18,291 bases of DNA from CAJJDF01 sp965655625 (lineage in GTDB: Bacteria > Bacteroidota > Bacteroidia > Flavobacteriales_D > CAJJDF01): NCBI GenBank assembly GCA_965655625.1, contig CBFHHA010000044.1:1-18291 (forward strand). The letters are read 5' to 3'. The notes below the pieces were generated by a model, which did no database searches, was not told the DNA's origin, and saw nothing but the letters and a program-made list of their open reading frames with translations. Made by a program: the position numbers and the translations under genes. Positions 15,954-18,291 of this stretch are shown here, in pieces (positions within the stretch are counted from its first letter, which is position 1; every line of letters starts with the position of its first letter).

Positions 15954-15984
15954 CAAAATAATAGTATTACTATCAATATCGCAA
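15954..15984 (-). promoter_or_regulatory. Promoter of the export operon with TetR-type operator
   Basis: On the minus strand TTG (15984-15982), 20 bases, then TTATTTTG (15961-15954), one mismatch to TAnnTTTG. The spacer and -7 region hold ATAGTATTACTAT (15961-15973), a perfect 6-1-6 inverted repeat, inside the 14 bases shared with the regulator promoter. The start would be near 15948, about 35 bases before the ATG. Repressor bound here would cover the promoter. Confidence 0.68.
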
Positions 15985-16133
15985 GTATTTTATCTAAAAT
16001 TTACGTTAAGTTAGTGAAAATTTCAGTATTTGTGGGATAATATGTTAAAGAAATAAGCTGTTTTAATTCTTTTATCGTAATATTGCAATTGACTAGTCTA
16101 AAAAATCTTTACATATTTTTAAAACCAAAAAAA

Positions 16134-16610
16134 ATGAAGCTATCCGAATTAAAATCACACTTAACAAACCTGGAAACTATCACTTTTGTACTTCCCAACG
16201 GAGAATTAGTACCTTCGCATTTTCATGTGACTGAGGTTGGGCAAATTGAGAAAAACTTTATTGATTGTGGTGGTACAGTAAGAAAAGAAAAAACAATAGG
16301 GCTACAGCTATGGAAGTCAATAGATTTTGATCACCGGCTAGAAGCGAGTAAATTAATTTCGATTATTGAACTGAGCGAAAAACAACTTTCTCTATCAGAT
16401 GATGAAATAGAGGTAGAATACCAAGGAGAAACCATAGAAAAATATGGACTTTCCTACTCTGATGGAAGTTTTAAATTAACCCAAACCAAAACTGCTTGCC
16501 TTGCGGAGGACAGTTGCGGAATCGCAGTGCCGAAAGTAACAATATCGCTCACCTCCATCAGCACCCAAGACAACGGAAATACTTGCACACCTGGTTCAGG
16601 ATGTTGTTGA
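16134..16610 (+). CDS. DUF6428-like protein with Cys-rich C terminus
   Basis: The ATG at 16134, after an A-rich leader (typical of this phylum), gives 158 residues; the frame stays open upstream to a TTG at 16083, but that adds an unlikely 17 residues. The protein starts MKLSELKSHLTNLETITFVL and has SHFHVTEVGQIEKNFIDCGG and QLWKS. I recognise this from memory as the DUF6428 pattern, a family often found beside arsenic-resistance genes in Bacteroidota. No function is established. The C-terminal third has CLAEDSCG and ends in CTPGSGCC, five cysteines that could bind a thiophilic metal or arsenite. No signal peptide or membrane segment is seen. No arsR, arsenate reductase or efflux gene is nearby. 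The stretch 15985-16133 holds an AATATT-centred imperfect repeat near 16076-16089. Confidence 0.6.
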   Translation: MKLSELKSHLTNLETITFVLPNGELVPSHFHVTEVGQIEKNFIDCGGTVRKEKTIGLQLWKSIDFDHRLEASKLISIIELSEKQLSLSDDEIEVEYQGETIEKYGLSYSDGSFKLTQTKTACLAEDSCGIAVPKVTISLTSISTQDNGNTCTPGSGCC

Positions 16611-16694
16611 TTTGTAAGAACACACTTTGTTTTCACCTTTGGGCTCATTCAAATTAAATAGCTATATCTTACCGAGTAATTATTGAGATAGAAA

Positions 16695-17312
16695 ATGGAA
16701 GAATCTAAAATAAAAACTATAAAAGCTTTTTTAAGTAAGGATGCATTATTAAAAAAAATAATTGATTCGACTGATTTTCCTGAAATCAAAAGAACAAACA
16801 ATGTATTTCATGACTTAATGAGTTGCCTCATTGAACAACAAATTCATTATCGAAGTTCTAAACGTATAGTTGAAAAAGCTTTAAGTCATGCGGGAATTAA
16901 AGAGTTGACTCTAGCTAATTTTCATAAATTGGAAGAAGTAAATTTTCACGGAGCGCGAATGTCTTTGGCCAAAATGCAAACAATGACGTCTGTTAGAAAG
17001 CTATTTTCTGAAAACGAAATAAATTGGTTTGAGTTGGAAAATGATGAAGTCCGGACACTACTGGAACCTATTAAAGGAATTGGAAGGAAAACAGTTGATT
17101 CTATTCTTTTGTATTCTTTAGGAAGAGAAGATATTTTTATTCCAGATGATTACCATATTGAAAAGATTATGTGCAATTTATTTGGAATAAACTCTAAGTC
17201 TCGTTTAAAGGCGAATATTTCTTCCATTGCGAACGATTGGTCACCTTATAAATCTTACGCTTTTTTGTATCTGCTTGAATCAAAACAAAAGGTCAATTTC
17301 AAGAATTCTTAG
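16695..17312 (+). CDS. AlkA-like DNA-3-methyladenine glycosylase (HhH-GPD superfamily)
   Basis: A base-excision repair enzyme expected to remove alkylated bases. The helix-hairpin-helix is EPIKGIGRKTVDSILLYSLG (124-143). The segment REDIFIPDDYHIEKI (144-158) aligns well with the AlkA active-site stretch; D152 corresponds to the catalytic Asp (second D of PDDY). No catalytic Lys of the Nth/Ogg type is seen at the hairpin, so a monofunctional glycosylase is predicted. At 205 residues it lacks the N-terminal TBP-like domain of E. coli AlkA, keeping only the two helical domains. The aromatic residue after IGR in AlkA (Trp) is Lys here, which may alter base recognition. LIEQQIHYRSSKRI (45-58) fits the helix where other members have a Gln-rich motif. 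The gene stands alone and converges on the SulP gene, overlapping its stop codon by four bases. Confidence 0.85.
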   Translation: MEESKIKTIKAFLSKDALLKKIIDSTDFPEIKRTNNVFHDLMSCLIEQQIHYRSSKRIVEKALSHAGIKELTLANFHKLEEVNFHGARMSLAKMQTMTSVRKLFSENEINWFELENDEVRTLLEPIKGIGRKTVDSILLYSLGREDIFIPDDYHIEKIMCNLFGINSKSRLKANISSIANDWSPYKSYAFLYLLESKQKVNFKNS

Positions 17313-18291
17313 TCTCTTTTACGCAATTTTCTTGTCGCTAAGGGATGGTTTGATCTGGGTTCTAAATGATTCAATTGAACCAGTTCACAAGCGTAAGAAG
17401 ATTCACTTCGTTTTGCCTGAAATTGAGTAATGAAAGTCATAAATGAATGATCAATAAAAGTTGTTTCTGAAAAATCAATCGCTACTTTTTTATCGTTTGG
17501 CAGCGCATTTAACTGTTTTTTAAACCCTATTAGGTTAGAAAAAATTGCGGCTTCTTTCACTTTAAAAACAACCCCCTCTTTCGAATTACTTCGTTGGTAC
17601 TTAGCTTTAAATAAATTCGAAAATTTTACACCAGCAGCAAAATGAAACATAAATTTAATGACGATTCCTGCCAAAACACCCAATAATAAATCTTCTAACA
17701 AGGTGATCACGATCGTTGTTAAAAATATAATGATTTGCTCTTTACCTACCTGATAGGTATGAATAAACTCCTTGGGAGAAGCAAGTCGAAAACCAGCATA
17801 AACGAGCATGGCTGCAAGAGCAGAGTTTGGAATTAATTCAATTATTGGAATGATAAACAACATGGAAATCAACAAAAACATACCATGAAAAAAATTAGAC
17901 CATTTGGTTTTTGCCCCAAAACCAATATTTGCAGAACTTCTTACCACTTCAGAAATCATTGGTAAGCCACCAAACAGACCTGAAAATACATTTCCTACAC
18001 CCTGCCCTATCAAGTCACCGTTAAAATTTGATCTTCTTTTTTCTGGATCCAAGTTATCTATTGCTTTTACTGTAAGAAGTGATTCAAGAGAACTCACAAA
18101 CAGGAACATGATTACATATTTCCAAAAGGGAAATGAAAAGAAAGCGGCAAAATCAACATTCACATCCAAACTACCCCAAAAATCACCGATGAAAACCAAA
18201 GCATATTTGGCTTCTGTTTGTTCAAAATTCCATAAAACCGCAAGAGGAATAGCTAGTAAAAGCACAACCATTGGCGCAGGAATTTTCTTTA
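17309..18291 (-). CDS. SulP-family anion transporter with STAS domain, N terminus outside the window
   Basis: The frame is open to the right edge (KKIPAPM precedes the ATG at 18271), so the first part of the gene is missing here; SulP proteins are usually about 500-570 residues and some 327 are visible. The visible membrane part has SLESLLTVKAIDNLDPEKRRSNFNGDLIGQGVGNVFSGLFGGLPMISEVVRSSANI, the conserved SulP core (Gly-rich, followed by the RSSANI stretch), then further membrane segments. The C-terminal ~85 residues form a STAS-like domain (VAIDFSETTFIDHSFM). SulP members carry sulfate, bicarbonate or other anions, and some pair with carbonic anhydrase; the substrate here is not determined. 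The gene converges with the glycosylase gene, and the TAA (17309-17311) overlaps the TAG of that gene. Confidence 0.88.
   Translation of the reverse strand, partial: KKIPAPMVVLLLAIPLAVLWNFEQTEAKYALVFIGDFWGSLDVNVDFAAFFSFPFWKYVIMFLFVSSLESLLTVKAIDNLDPEKRRSNFNGDLIGQGVGNVFSGLFGGLPMISEVVRSSANIGFGAKTKWSNFFHGMFLLISMLFIIPIIELIPNSALAAMLVYAGFRLASPKEFIHTYQVGKEQIIIFLTTIVITLLEDLLLGVLAGIVIKFMFHFAAGVKFSNLFKAKYQRSNSKEGVVFKVKEAAIFSNLIGFKKQLNALPNDKKVAIDFSETTFIDHSFMTFITQFQAKRSESSYACELVQLNHLEPRSNHPLATRKLRKRD

Noticed and set aside
16083..16133. Upstream extension of the DUF6428-like gene from a TTG at 16083
   Set aside because: The ATG at 16134 follows the usual A-rich leader and starts directly on the conserved N terminus.
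15914..16133. Short gene between the ABC and DUF6428-like genes
   Set aside because: No open frame with a plausible start and composition; the stretch is explained by the two promoter regions.

Overview
The window looks like chromosomal DNA of a low-GC member of the Bacteroidota, most likely the Flavobacteriales. The support is: promoters of the Bacteroidota type (TTG, about 20 bases, TAnnTTTG) before several genes; a cell-surface protein with a type IX secretion (gliding-motility) C-terminal domain; weak or absent Shine-Dalgarno sequences with A-rich leaders; and a tRNA gene without an encoded CCA. I cannot name the genus.

Layout. Bases 1-546 hold the end of an unrecognised membrane protein. 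Bases 547-1060 hold a tRNA-Pro(TGG) locus read leftwards, with a promoter, a structured leader, a strong terminator, and a second partial copy of the tRNA 3' end plus terminator. Bases 1075-3024 hold gyrB (minus). Bases 3190-7038 hold a tightly spaced minus-strand cluster: lipoprotein cyclophilin, PlsC-like O-acyltransferase, GNAT-like N-acyltransferase, membrane-anchored metallophosphoesterase. Upstream of it (about 7062-7161, minus) is a 4.5S-type signal recognition particle RNA with its own promoter. Bases 7366-10608 encode a large secreted multidomain protein (PKD domains, a Reelin-subrepeat-like module, type IX sorting domain), followed by a terminator.

Bases 10701-15984 form a regulated export module. 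A TetR-family regulator (plus) converges on a three-gene minus-strand operon: ABC exporter, HlyD-type adaptor, TolC-type outer-membrane channel. The regulator promoter and the operon promoter share the same 14-base sequence, placed between the -33 and -7 elements in both, which suggests one repressor controls both. The ABC subunit has an intact Walker A lysine, but most other catalytic ATPase motifs are degenerate.

The right end holds a DUF6428-like Cys-rich protein, an AlkA-like DNA glycosylase, and the C-terminal part of a SulP transporter with STAS domain that runs off the window.

There is no CRISPR array, insertion sequence, phage gene or recognisable defence system. The most unusual content is the degenerate exporter with its matched operators, followed by the duplicated tRNA tail and the acyltransferase pair predicted to make amino-acid lipids.
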